Source of the DNA: Nocardia brasiliensis ATCC 700358
Lineage (GTDB): Bacteria > Actinomycetota > Actinomycetes > Mycobacteriales > Mycobacteriaceae
Assembly: GCF_000250675.2 (NCBI RefSeq)
Contig: NC_018681.1
Span: forward strand, 4,278,001 to 4,342,000
Length of the DNA stretch: 64,000 nt
Direction: 5' to 3'
Each line of letters begins with the position of its first letter. Within the stretch, counting starts at the first letter, position 1. The position numbers were made by a program, and so were the translations under genes. This document shows, piece by piece, positions 16,764 through 24,616 of this stretch. The notes under the pieces were generated by a model. The model ran no database searches. It saw only the letters and a list, made by a program, of their open reading frames with translations, and was not told the DNA's origin.

Positions 16764-17639
16764 CTACACGGTGACGACGAAGAAGTTCGTCGGCAGATTC
16801 ACCACGACCCGCTCGTAGATCTGTGCCATCACCGCCGCGCCGGGTTCGGTGAACGTGCCCGGCGGTGGTTCGGCGAACCGGATCACCGAGCGTCCGGCGT
16901 CGAAAAGCTGTGCGCCGTGGCCGAAGTCGCCGACGATGGCACTGCCCGGCTCGACCAGACGGGTACGCACGATGAACACGCCGTTCTGTTCCAGATCGGT
17001 CATCAGGGTCCCGGTGCCCATGGCGCGGTAGTAGTCGACCGGGTTGATGATCATGCCGTCCGCGGTGCCGCCCATCTGCTCGATCTCGTTGCAGGCGCGC
17101 AGGATCGTCGAGCTGAACGGCCCGGCCGAGGTCATCCGCTCGATGCCCGGAATGTTGAGCAGGCCACCCGCGCTCGCGATGATCGTGTAGTTCTCCGCCG
17201 TACACAGCCGCACGATCAGGCGATAGTTGATGAAGGATTCGAATGTGTCGGGGTCCTCCCACAGCTGTGGCGGCACCTGGACCCAGGCGGTGGTGGGCAG
17301 CAGTTCGGGGATCGGCGACCTGTGGAACCTGCTGGCCAGTTCGCGGCGGACGTCGGCGCCGTCGATCGGGGCGTCAGCCACGCCGGGCGGGCTCTCGTGC
17401 CAGTAGTACTGACGCGGATCCCGGGACAGGTCAATGGCTTTGAGCATATTGCGGGCGGGGTGGCGCGGCTTGCGCCGCGAGCTGGTCAGCGAGTCGGTGA
17501 TCGTCACGTCGTACTCGACCGCGGCCGCCAGACCCCGCTCGGCGCAGCACTCCACGAACATCCGTCCCGGTGAGAGTTCCTGCGCGCGATCCCGGACGAC
17601 CTGCGCCAGTGTAGATTTCACGCCATCGGTGGGCAGCAT
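16764..17639 (-). CDS. HK97-fold capsid protein, probable Family 3 (natural-product) encapsulin shell
   Basis: A 291-residue protein with the C-terminal hallmarks of the HK97 gp5 / phage_capsid fold. These are GLLNIPGI (159-166, the 'GILN' element), ADGMIINPVDYYRAM (193-207, compare gp5 'ADGIVLNPxDW'), GSAIVGDFGHGAQLFDAG (232-249, compare 'GxFxxAxQxxDR') and a closing QIYERVVVNLPTNFFVV (273-289). It has no N-terminal delta/scaffold domain, and no protease, portal or terminase gene is nearby. Instead it sits between an SDR/sulfotransferase pair and a flavoenzyme in a metabolic operon, as described for Family 3 encapsulins. A strong GGAAGGAAG site precedes ATG 17639. It should self-assemble into an icosahedral compartment; cargo and size are not readable. 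Confidence 0.85.
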   Translation of the reverse strand: MLPTDGVKSTLAQVVRDRAQELSPGRMFVECCAERGLAAAVEYDVTITDSLTSSRRKPRHPARNMLKAIDLSRDPRQYYWHESPPGVADAPIDGADVRRELASRFHRSPIPELLPTTAWVQVPPQLWEDPDTFESFINYRLIVRLCTAENYTIIASAGGLLNIPGIERMTSAGPFSSTILRACNEIEQMGGTADGMIINPVDYYRAMGTGTLMTDLEQNGVFIVRTRLVEPGSAIVGDFGHGAQLFDAGRSVIRFAEPPPGTFTEPGAAVMAQIYERVVVNLPTNFFVVTV

Positions 17640-17676
17640 GCCTTACTTCCTTCCGTGTCGCCGGCGACAGTGCCGG

Positions 17677-18483
17677 TCACGCTGGTTCGGCGGGGTGTGA
17701 CCAACTCGGGCCGAGCAGGCTCGCGCCGCCGTCGACCAGTTGGACCGTCCCGGTCAGATAGGAGGACCGCGCGCTCGCCAGAAAGGCGGCGACGGCGGCC
17801 ATTTCGTCCGGTTGGGCGATCCGCCCGATCGCGGTGTGCCGGCCGAGCGTGTCGAACTCGGCGTCGATCCGGTCGGTGCGTTGCGCCACAACGCGTTCCA
17901 GCAGGGGCGTGCGGGTCGCGCTGGGTGCCAGCACGTTGACCGTCACGCCGTCGCGGCCCACCTCGACGGCCAGCGATTGGGCGAAACGGGTGATGGCCGT
18001 CCTGGTCACACCGGACAGCGCCAGGTCGCCGATCGGCACGCTCGCGGTCTCCGAGGTCACGAAAATCACACGGCCCCACTGGGCTTTGCGCAGATACGGG
18101 AGTGCGGCGAGCGCCACGTCGACCGCGGGCATCAGCACGCCGTCGATCGCCGCCCGGTATTCCGCCGTCGCGAAGTGGGCCGCGTTCCCCGTGGGTGGGC
18201 TGCCGCCGCTGACCACCACGACGTGCACCGCACCGAATTCGGCGGCGACCTCATCGATCCAGCGGTGGGTGGCCGCGCTGTCGGTGATGTCTACGCTGGT
18301 GGCGTGCACCCGCGCCCGGGCGACCTCCTTCACCGCCCGCTCCGCCGCGGCCAGCCGGGCAGTGTCGCGCGCGCCGATCGCGACGTGCGCGCCCTCGGCC
18401 GCCAGTTCTCGCGCGATGGCCAGCCCGATACCGCTCGACCCGCCCGCGACCAGCGCAACCTTGTGCTCGAGCCCGAGATCCAT
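17677..18483 (-). CDS. Atypical short-chain dehydrogenase/reductase lacking the Tyr-Lys pair
   Basis: A 268-residue SDR-fold protein. The nucleotide-binding glycine motif AGGSSGIG (residues 13-20) is intact and the fold ends in the usual VQLVDGGASLLG. The catalytic Ser (S144 in VTSETAS) is present. At the position of the usual Tyr (13 residues on) there is S157, and at the Lys position R161: the segment reads LALSGVTRTAITRF instead of the usual Y-xxx-K. The early loop SGGSPPTG replaces NNAG. This resembles a known divergent SDR clade whose chemistry is unclear. It starts 2 bases after the sulfotransferase stop and lies 37 bases upstream of the encapsulin gene. Confidence 0.85.
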   Translation of the reverse strand: MDLGLEHKVALVAGGSSGIGLAIARELAAEGAHVAIGARDTARLAAAERAVKEVARARVHATSVDITDSAATHRWIDEVAAEFGAVHVVVVSGGSPPTGNAAHFATAEYRAAIDGVLMPAVDVALAALPYLRKAQWGRVIFVTSETASVPIGDLALSGVTRTAITRFAQSLAVEVGRDGVTVNVLAPSATRTPLLERVVAQRTDRIDAEFDTLGRHTAIGRIAQPDEMAAVAAFLASARSSYLTGTVQLVDGGASLLGPSWSHPAEPA

Positions 18484-18485
18484 GA

Positions 18486-19421
18486 CTACCCCTTCGCTTT
18501 CGTGGTGCCGAGCTCGTAGCCGTAGCGGCGCGCGAGCGGCCAGGACAGTGCGGCGACGGTGCGCTGGGCCGGCTTCGGCAACCCGGACCGCCAGGAATCG
18601 TCGGACGGACGGATGACGGTGGCCCCGGTGCGGAAGCGATCCGGGTTCCCGGTCACCGTGTGATTGGTGTGCAACTCGACCGTGCGATCGGTGACCGGAT
18701 TCGCGGCGGGATCGGACGCGCAGTGCGCCAGCATCGCGGCGATCGTCTGTTCGGGCGCGGCGATGAAGTCCTCGTAGCGCAGGAACCGGGAGCGTTGCGG
18801 ATGGCGCCGGGTGATCGCGTGCGTGGCGAGATTGAATCCGGTCCAGTAGCCGGTGCTCTTGCCCGGCGACATCGCGTACACGTATTCCTTCGGCTTGCTC
18901 CAGGATTGGGCGACCGCACGTGGGTCGCGCACCAGATGGACGTAGTACGGGGTGATGCCGTCCAGATACGGCAGCAGGGCCGCCTCGCCGGGAATCTTGC
19001 TGGTATCGACGATCACTCGGGCGTTCGTGCGTGCCGCGACGGCGTGATAGACCTCGGTCATCAGCGCGGCGTGGGCGCGCAGCGGCGCGCTGCGCACACC
19101 GCGGCCCAGGACCCGCCAGGTGTGGCGGGTCCGGACGCTACCGAGCTGGCGCCGGATGACCGCGTCGGCGTGCGCGGCGAACGGCGTATCGGCAGGCTGA
19201 CCGATCGGCAGCACGGTGGACCAGATCGGGCAGTCGACGAGCTCGAGCCCGCAGCCGCACTCCTGGTTCACGCCGCGTCCGGCCGCGTTCTTCCAGAGGA
19301 AGGCCAGCTCGCCGACGTGAAAGAAGCCGGGGATCTCGTTCAGGATGTTGCCGATGATGGTGCTGCCGTTGCGGCACCATCCGGTGATGCACAGGACCTT
19401 CAGCGGGGTGGGGTTCGTCAT
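18486..19421 (-). CDS. PAPS-dependent sulfotransferase
   Basis: A 311-residue bacterial sulfotransferase. The 5'-phosphosulfate loop is GWCRNGST (residues 14-21). The family Cys segment CGCGLELVDCPIW follows, and the 3'-phosphate motif appears as LVRDPRAVAQSW near residue 170. The enzyme should move a sulfuryl group from PAPS to an alcohol or amine of the pathway product. Sulfotransferases are, to my knowledge, a recurrent component of Family 3 encapsulin loci. Its ATG overlaps the MFS transporter stop by 4 bases. No PAPS-synthesis genes lie in the window. Confidence 0.9.
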   Translation of the reverse strand: MTNPTPLKVLCITGWCRNGSTIIGNILNEIPGFFHVGELAFLWKNAAGRGVNQECGCGLELVDCPIWSTVLPIGQPADTPFAAHADAVIRRQLGSVRTRHTWRVLGRGVRSAPLRAHAALMTEVYHAVAARTNARVIVDTSKIPGEAALLPYLDGITPYYVHLVRDPRAVAQSWSKPKEYVYAMSPGKSTGYWTGFNLATHAITRRHPQRSRFLRYEDFIAAPEQTIAAMLAHCASDPAANPVTDRTVELHTNHTVTGNPDRFRTGATVIRPSDDSWRSGLPKPAQRTVAALSWPLARRYGYELGTTKAKG

Positions 19422-20578
19422 CTGCCGACTGCCTTCTCCGTGGTGACCGCTTGCCGGATCGTCAGGGCCAGCACCGAGGCGGCGAGCGCGCAGGCCGCGC
19501 CGACCACGAAGACGGCGGGGTAGCCGAATCCGGTCGCGACGGCCCCGGTCGCCGGCCCCCAGACGAACAGGCCCAGATCCCAGAACGAGGTGTAGGCGCC
19601 GATTGCCGCGCCCTGCTTGGTGTTTTCGGTGTTGTTCATGACCATCAGCGCCAAAGACGGGTGCAGGAGCGAGAATCCGACACCCATGACCACGGCGCCG
19701 AGCACCGCGACCGGCAGATTCGGCGCCCACGCGATGATCAGCAGCCCTGCGGCTTCGCCTGCGCCACACCAGGATGCGACCCGTCGCGGTCCCAGTTGAT
19801 CCGGCAGATGCCCGATGAACAACCGGGTGCCCGCGTACACCGCGCTGAAGGTGCTCAGCACCACGACGCCCGCATCGATGCCGCGTTCCTGCAGACCGCT
19901 GATCACGAACGCGGCCAGGCCGACATAACCCGCGGCGCCCAATGCCAGGCCGAGTCCGGGTAGCACCGCGGGCCGCAGCAGCAGTCCACGGCCACTGGAC
20001 GCCGCGACGTGCGGCTGCGGCGCGACGATGCTGATCAGGACCGCGCCGAGCAGCGGTACGGCGGCACAGAACGCCCACACCGCGTCGATGCCGAAGTGCC
20101 GCAACACCGCACCGAGCGCGGTGCCCAGCGAAATGCCGCCCCACATGGCGATGCCGTACAGACCGATGATTTGGCCGCGGCGGTTGTGCGGGGCAAGGGT
20201 CACGGTCCAGACCGCGCCCGCGGTGAACAGGGCGGCCTCGCCGATGCCGAGCAGCAGCCGGACCACGATCAGGCCCGCCAGACCCACCGGGAGGAAGTAC
20301 AGCAGGCCGCCCGCGGCGATCGCGAGCGCGCCGAAGCGCATCACGGAGCGGTGCCCGTATCGATCCGCGAGTCCACCGAAGATCGGACGGGTGAGCAGTG
20401 CGGTGAGCGCGGTCGCGGTGACCGCGAGACCCACCGCGAGATCGCTCGCCCCGAACTGATCCCGGACGTGCGCGGGCAGCACCGGGATCGCCGCGGACAG
20501 GCCGAGATAGCCACAGAACAGTCCGCCGAACACGCCGGCCAGGGCGAGCCGGGGTAGCGCGCCGGCGTCGTCGCTCAT
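19418..20578 (-). CDS. MFS transporter, probable product exporter
   Basis: A 386-residue major facilitator with about 12 predicted membrane segments. It opens LALAGVFGGLFCGYLGLSAAIPVLP and carries the MFS loop motif GGLADRYGHRSVMRFG between helices 2 and 3, plus a second-half equivalent RLFIGHLPDQLGPRRV. It resembles drug or sugar efflux proteins of the DHA1 type. It overlaps the aminotransferase gene upstream (20575-20578) and the sulfotransferase downstream (19418-19421), each by ATGA. The operon position suggests export of the sulfated product or uptake of a precursor. Confidence 0.88.
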   Translation of the reverse strand: MSDDAGALPRLALAGVFGGLFCGYLGLSAAIPVLPAHVRDQFGASDLAVGLAVTATALTALLTRPIFGGLADRYGHRSVMRFGALAIAAGGLLYFLPVGLAGLIVVRLLLGIGEAALFTAGAVWTVTLAPHNRRGQIIGLYGIAMWGGISLGTALGAVLRHFGIDAVWAFCAAVPLLGAVLISIVAPQPHVAASSGRGLLLRPAVLPGLGLALGAAGYVGLAAFVISGLQERGIDAGVVVLSTFSAVYAGTRLFIGHLPDQLGPRRVASWCGAGEAAGLLIIAWAPNLPVAVLGAVVMGVGFSLLHPSLALMVMNNTENTKQGAAIGAYTSFWDLGLFVWGPATGAVATGFGYPAVFVVGAACALAASVLALTIRQAVTTEKAVGR

Positions 20579-21915
20579 CGCAGCCCGGCCGCTGCGGAGC
20601 CCGCGCCTTCTTCGGTGCCGAGTTCGGCGGCGGCGACTTTGCGCACCGCGGTGACGAGTTCGTCGCAGTCCGCGGGCGTCAGCGTCGAGGACAACGGGAT
20701 ATCCACGGCCCCCTGTAGATAGCGGGTCGCCGCGGGCAGCAGCTCCTGGATGGCGGTGGTCGTCATGCCGCGGAACAGGAACCGCCAGTTCCAGAAGGCC
20801 CGGATGTTGTGATCGGCGTCGGAACCGAGATTGCGCGCCTCGATGCCCTCGTGACACAGTGCCCGCGCGAACCACTGAGCGCGCCCGCTCGGCACCCGAA
20901 AGATGAAGGCCTCGCCGAGATATGCGCCCGGCGCGACCGGCTGCCGGATCCGGATTCCGTCGACGTCGGCCAGTGCCGCGGCGACGTGATCGTAATTGCG
21001 CCGGAACGCGGCCAGCCGCACCGGCAATCGGGCCAGCTCGGCGCGCAACAGCGCGGCGCGGATCTCGTCCATGCGAAAACTGAGCAGCGGCAGGTCCAGA
21101 TCGGTGGCGATCGGTGGCTCGCCGTCCGGGAAATGCCGGCGCAATCGACCTTCGTATGCGCCGGAAAGCACAGTGGCGCGGGCGAACAGCGCGCTGTCGT
21201 CGGTGACGAGAAAGCCGCCTTCGCCGCTGTTGAGCGACTTGTCCGATTGGGTGCTGAACGCGCCCGCCACGCCGAAGGTGCCGAGTTTGCGGCCGGCCAA
21301 TTCCGCGCCGAGCGCGGGCACGGCGTCCTCGAACACGGGCACGCCCATTTCGTCGGCGAATTCGAGCAGGGCCGCCATATCGCCGGCGAAACCGCGCATG
21401 TGCACCACCATGATCGCGCGGACCTGCGGAGTCCACCGGCGTCGCAGATCGGCCACGTCCAAATGCAGGTTCTCGTCGACGTCGACGAGAAACGGCGTGC
21501 ATCCGGCGAGCAGGATCGCACTGGGCGTCGCCGCGAAAGTGAAACCGGGACAAGCGATCAGGCTGCCGAGCGGAATGCCCGCGCCCATGATCGCCAAGGC
21601 CAGCGCGGTGGTGCCGCTGGAGGTGGCCAGGGCGTGCTTGCAGCCGAAATAGCGGCACAGTTCGGCTTCGAATCCGGCGCACTCGGTCTCGTGTGCGGGC
21701 CGGTAGTCGTAGCGGAAATAGAGGTGGCTGCGAATGGCGCGCAACGCCGCCGCCTCGTCTTCGGGATAGACGCACACGGCGCCTCGGTCATAGGTCGGCC
21801 AGGGCGCCGATCGGACGGGAACGCCGCCGTCCAGCGCCAGCCGCGAATCGGTAGCTATCCGTGCGCCCGGCAGTTGCCGGGTCGATGCCGAATGGTCTAT
21901 CTCATTATCCGCCAT
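20575..21915 (-). CDS. DegT/DnrJ/EryC1/StrS-family PLP aminotransferase
   Basis: A 446-residue sugar-aminotransferase-type PLP enzyme. Motifs: ATSSGTTALALAI (phosphate loop, residues 97-109), PGFTFAATPSAIL, VFEDAVPALGAEL (D197 to the pyridine nitrogen) and STQSDKSLNSGEGGFLV with K226 as Schiff-base Lys. It is the first gene of the encapsulin operon. Residues 1-25 form a hydrophilic extension before the usual opening LALDGGVPVRSAPWP, and a Gly/Ala-rich tail (last ~15 residues, EEGAGSAAAGLR) follows the last helix. Either tail could be a cargo-docking peptide, which is speculative. The ATG at 21913-21915 follows AAGGAA; an upstream in-frame start would add an implausible hydrophobic stretch. 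Confidence 0.88.
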   Translation of the reverse strand: MADNEIDHSASTRQLPGARIATDSRLALDGGVPVRSAPWPTYDRGAVCVYPEDEAAALRAIRSHLYFRYDYRPAHETECAGFEAELCRYFGCKHALATSSGTTALALAIMGAGIPLGSLIACPGFTFAATPSAILLAGCTPFLVDVDENLHLDVADLRRRWTPQVRAIMVVHMRGFAGDMAALLEFADEMGVPVFEDAVPALGAELAGRKLGTFGVAGAFSTQSDKSLNSGEGGFLVTDDSALFARATVLSGAYEGRLRRHFPDGEPPIATDLDLPLLSFRMDEIRAALLRAELARLPVRLAAFRRNYDHVAAALADVDGIRIRQPVAPGAYLGEAFIFRVPSGRAQWFARALCHEGIEARNLGSDADHNIRAFWNWRFLFRGMTTTAIQELLPAATRYLQGAVDIPLSSTLTPADCDELVTAVRKVAAAELGTEEGAGSAAAGLR

Positions 21916-22186
21916 CGGAATTCCTTGCCAAACAAACAGTAGAACATCGGCGAGCCGCCACCGCATCGTCCGTCGAGTTTCCCCCGGGGAAATGGTAGGA
22001 CGTCCGTGGAACGGTACACCGAAATTTCATTCCGGATACCCGAAATCGATTGCCCAGCAATGCGGTCTATTGTTGAGACGTCACCGAAATCGCCTTGCCC
22101 AGGCAGGCGAAATGAGAGCGCGCGGATATGACGCGGATGCGCCAGAGCGCGAAAGCGGCCACGGCCGAAAGGCTTCCGGACACACG
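21916..22186 (-). promoter_or_regulatory. Intergenic promoter region of the encapsulin operon
   Basis: About 270 bases, more AT-rich than the flanks, between the PDH-operon terminator and the aminotransferase start. On the minus strand a possible promoter reads TTGCTG, 16 bases, TATCCG (22057 down to about 22030). I see no convincing operator palindrome and no credible gene; the short open frames here lack family features. The assignment as a promoter rests mainly on position. Confidence 0.4.
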
Positions 22187-22238
22187 AAAACGCCCGCATC
22201 CTGCGGTGGCCGGTGGGTGGGCGCGCGGGATGCGGGCG
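22187..22238 (-). terminator. Intrinsic terminator of the PDH operon
   Basis: A perfect 11-base inverted repeat, CGCCCGCATCC (22191-22201) and GGATGCGGGCG (22228-22238), with a 26-base loop. Read on the minus strand the hairpin begins 9 bases after the E2 stop codon and is followed by TTTT (22190-22187). This is a classical rho-independent terminator and separates the PDH operon from the encapsulin operon. Confidence 0.85.
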
Positions 22239-22247
22239 GTTCGGGGA

Positions 22248-23594
22248 TCAGGCGATGATGCGGAGCGGCTGCTCCAGCAGCTCCTTCAGGTGGGCGAGGA
22301 ACTGGGCGGCGACCGCGCCGTCGATGGCGCGGTGATCGGCGGACAGGGTGACGCGCAGGATCTTGCGTGTCACCACCGCCCCGTCGGCGAGGCGCAGTTC
22401 GTCGGCCGCCGCACCGACCGCGAGGATCGCGGACTCCGGCGGATTGATGACGGCGGTGAACTGCTCGATCCCGAACATGCCGAGATTGGAGATGGTGAAC
22501 GTGCCGCCGGACATCTCGTCCGCGCGGAGCTTGCGCTCGCGCGCCCGCACGGCCTTGTCCCTGGTCTCGGCCGCCAGCTCGGAAACGCTCTTGCGATCCG
22601 CGTCGCGCAGTACCGGCACGAGCAGACCCGCCGGGGTGGCCACCGCGACACCGAGATGAATCCCGTTGTGCCGCAGCAGCTTGTCGCCCGCGAAGCTGAC
22701 ATTGACCGCAGGGTCCTTGCGCAGTGTGGTGGCAACCGCCTTGACCAGCAGGTCGTTGAGGCTGACCTTGCCCTCGTCCGCGGCCGCCAGCGTCGTGTTG
22801 AGCTGCGTGCGGAAGGCGAGCAGGTCGGTCACGTCGATCGCGGTGGTCAGGTAGATGTGCGGGGCCTGCTGCTTGCTCTCGGTGAGCCGGACCGCGGAGA
22901 CCCGTTGAATGTTGGTGAGCGGGATCTCTTCGTAGTCGACCGTCGCCAGGACAGGCTGTGCGGTAACGACACTCGGTGCGGGCGCGGGAGCAGCCGGTAC
23001 GGCGGGTGCCTCGGTCGCTGGGCTGGGCGCGGCAGCAGGGCTGGGCGCGGCGGTGGTGCCGGATGCGGCGATCCGGCGGTGCGCGGCTTCCACGTCCTGA
23101 CGGGTGATCCGGCCGCCGGGGCCGGTGCCGACGACCGCGGCGAGATCGACCCCCAGTTCCCGCGCGATCTTGCGAGCCAGGGGAGACGACTTCTTGCGGT
23201 CGTCCGCGCCGACAGTGGGATCGCTCTGCGCCGCAGGCGTTTCCTGGACCGGGTCGGCCGGACGGGCTTGCGCCGGAGCGGTCTCGGCTGGTTGTGCCGC
23301 CGCAGCCGAATCCGCCGGTTGCGCCACGGCCGCCGAATTCGCCTGTGGCGCAGTGCCGCTACCGTCCCCGACGATCGCGATGGGCTCGCCGATCGGCACG
23401 CGCACCCCCGGCGCGGCGAGGATCTGTTCGAGCACGCCGTCCTCGTACGCCTCGAGTTCCATGAGCGCCTTGTCGGTTTCGATCTCCGCGACGACCTCGC
23501 CGCGGGTGATCTGCTCGCCGACCTGCTTGAGCCAGGCGGAGACGACGCCGTCCTCCATGGTGTCGGAGAGCCGGGGCATGGTGATTTCGGGCAT
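22248..23594 (-). CDS. pdhC: Dihydrolipoamide acyltransferase, E2 of a pyruvate-dehydrogenase-type complex
   Basis: A 448-residue E2. An N-terminal lipoyl domain carries the lipoylated Lys in ETDKALMEL (K42). An Ala/Pro-rich linker follows, then the peripheral-subunit-binding domain SPLARKIARELGVDLAAVVG, a second Ala/Pro linker, and the catalytic domain with SADHRAIDGAVAAQFL near the C-terminus (His and Asp of the HxxxDG motif). It transfers the acyl group from lipoamide to CoA. It begins 2 bases after the E1beta stop and is the last gene of the lpd-E1alpha-E1beta-E2 operon. E1 sequences favour pyruvate over branched-chain keto acids. Confidence 0.92.
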   Translation of the reverse strand: MPEITMPRLSDTMEDGVVSAWLKQVGEQITRGEVVAEIETDKALMELEAYEDGVLEQILAAPGVRVPIGEPIAIVGDGSGTAPQANSAAVAQPADSAAAAQPAETAPAQARPADPVQETPAAQSDPTVGADDRKKSSPLARKIARELGVDLAAVVGTGPGGRITRQDVEAAHRRIAASGTTAAPSPAAAPSPATEAPAVPAAPAPAPSVVTAQPVLATVDYEEIPLTNIQRVSAVRLTESKQQAPHIYLTTAIDVTDLLAFRTQLNTTLAAADEGKVSLNDLLVKAVATTLRKDPAVNVSFAGDKLLRHNGIHLGVAVATPAGLLVPVLRDADRKSVSELAAETRDKAVRARERKLRADEMSGGTFTISNLGMFGIEQFTAVINPPESAILAVGAAADELRLADGAVVTRKILRVTLSADHRAIDGAVAAQFLAHLKELLEQPLRIIA

Positions 23595-23596
23595 GG

Positions 23597-24607
23597 TCAG
23601 GACCTCCGGCCGACGGCCGCAAGGGTTTCCACCGCGGCGGTGTAGAGCGAATCCGCGGACGGCAGGGCGAGCTTCTCCAGCGGTTTCGCGTAGGGGAGCG
23701 GAACCTCGGCCATCGCGACGCGACGAACCGGGGCGTCGAGGTAGTCGAACGCGCCGTCGGAGATCGAGGCCGCGATCTCGGCGCCGATCCCGTAGGTGAG
23801 CCAGTCGTCCTCGCCGACGACCGCGCAGCCGGTCTTGCGCACCGACGCGATCAGCGTCTCGCGGTCCAGCGGGCGCAGGCTGCGCAGATCGATCACTTCG
23901 GCGGAAACACCCTCGGCGGCAAGGCGTTCGGCGACCTGGGTGGCGACGGTGGCCATCCGGGAGTAGCCGATGAGCGTGATGTCGGTGCCGGCCCGGGTGA
24001 CCGCGGCCTTGCCGATCTGCGCGGCCGGAAGGTCCACCGGCACTTCGCCCTTGGTGTTGTAGAGCGACAGGTTCTCCAGGAACAGGACCGGATCGTCGTC
24101 CTCGATCGCGGCCTTGAGCAGTGCGCGGGCATCGGCGGGCGTGCTCGGCGCCACCACCTTCAAGCCGGGCACGAAGGCGTAGTACAGCTCGATGTTCTGC
24201 GAATGCGTCGCGCCGAGCTGCTGGCCGCCGCCGCCCGGCGTGCGGATGACCATGGGCACGCTGGTCTGCCCGCCGAACATGCCGTAGATCTTGGCGGCGT
24301 GGTTGACGATCTGGTCCAGCGCGAGCAGTGAGAAGTTGATCGTCATGATCTCCACCACGGGGCGCAGGCCCAGCATGGCGGCGCCGATCGCGGCGCCGAC
24401 GAAACCTTCTTCGGCGATCGGAGTGTCGCGTACTCGCTTCTCGCCGAATTCGGCGAGCAGTCCGGCGGTGATCTTGTAGGAGCCTTCGAAGACGCCGATC
24501 TCTTCCCCGATCAGGAAGACGTCGTCGTCGCGGCGCATCTCCTCACGCAGGGTTTCGCGCAGCGCTTCGCGATAGGTCATGACAGGCGCTGGGGGATGGG
24601 TAGGCAC
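23597..24607 (-). CDS. pdhB: Pyruvate dehydrogenase E1 beta subunit
   Basis: A 336-residue transketolase-type beta subunit. Typical motifs are DVFLIGEEIGVFEGSYKIT, DTPIAEEGFVGAAIGAAM (Glu that activates the thiamine ring) and MFGGQTSVPMVIRTPGGGG. It pairs with the alpha subunit to decarboxylate the 2-oxo acid and acylate the lipoyl arm of E2. The GTG at 24607 was preferred because GAGGA lies about 7 bases upstream; the ATG at 24580 (MTYREALRE) is an alternative. It follows the E1alpha stop by 9 bases. Confidence 0.92.
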   Translation of the reverse strand: MPTHPPAPVMTYREALRETLREEMRRDDDVFLIGEEIGVFEGSYKITAGLLAEFGEKRVRDTPIAEEGFVGAAIGAAMLGLRPVVEIMTINFSLLALDQIVNHAAKIYGMFGGQTSVPMVIRTPGGGGQQLGATHSQNIELYYAFVPGLKVVAPSTPADARALLKAAIEDDDPVLFLENLSLYNTKGEVPVDLPAAQIGKAAVTRAGTDITLIGYSRMATVATQVAERLAAEGVSAEVIDLRSLRPLDRETLIASVRKTGCAVVGEDDWLTYGIGAEIAASISDGAFDYLDAPVRRVAMAEVPLPYAKPLEKLALPSADSLYTAAVETLAAVGRRS

Positions 24608-24616
24608 AGTTGGTCC

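Noticed and set aside
16764..17639. Capsid-fold gene as a prophage remnant
   Set aside because: No terminase, portal, protease, tail, integrase or attachment-site-like repeats were found; the gene is embedded in a metabolic operon with tight spacing.
18486..20144. Sulfotransferase start far upstream (552-codon version)
   Set aside because: The extra 241 codons are antisense-like, Arg-rich translation of the MFS gene; the ATG at 19421 overlaps the MFS stop as ATGA and begins the sulfotransferase fold.
21897..22199. 100-codon minus-strand frame in front of the encapsulin operon
   Set aside because: It overlaps the start of the aminotransferase gene and the PDH terminator and has no recognisable motif; treated as non-coding promoter region.
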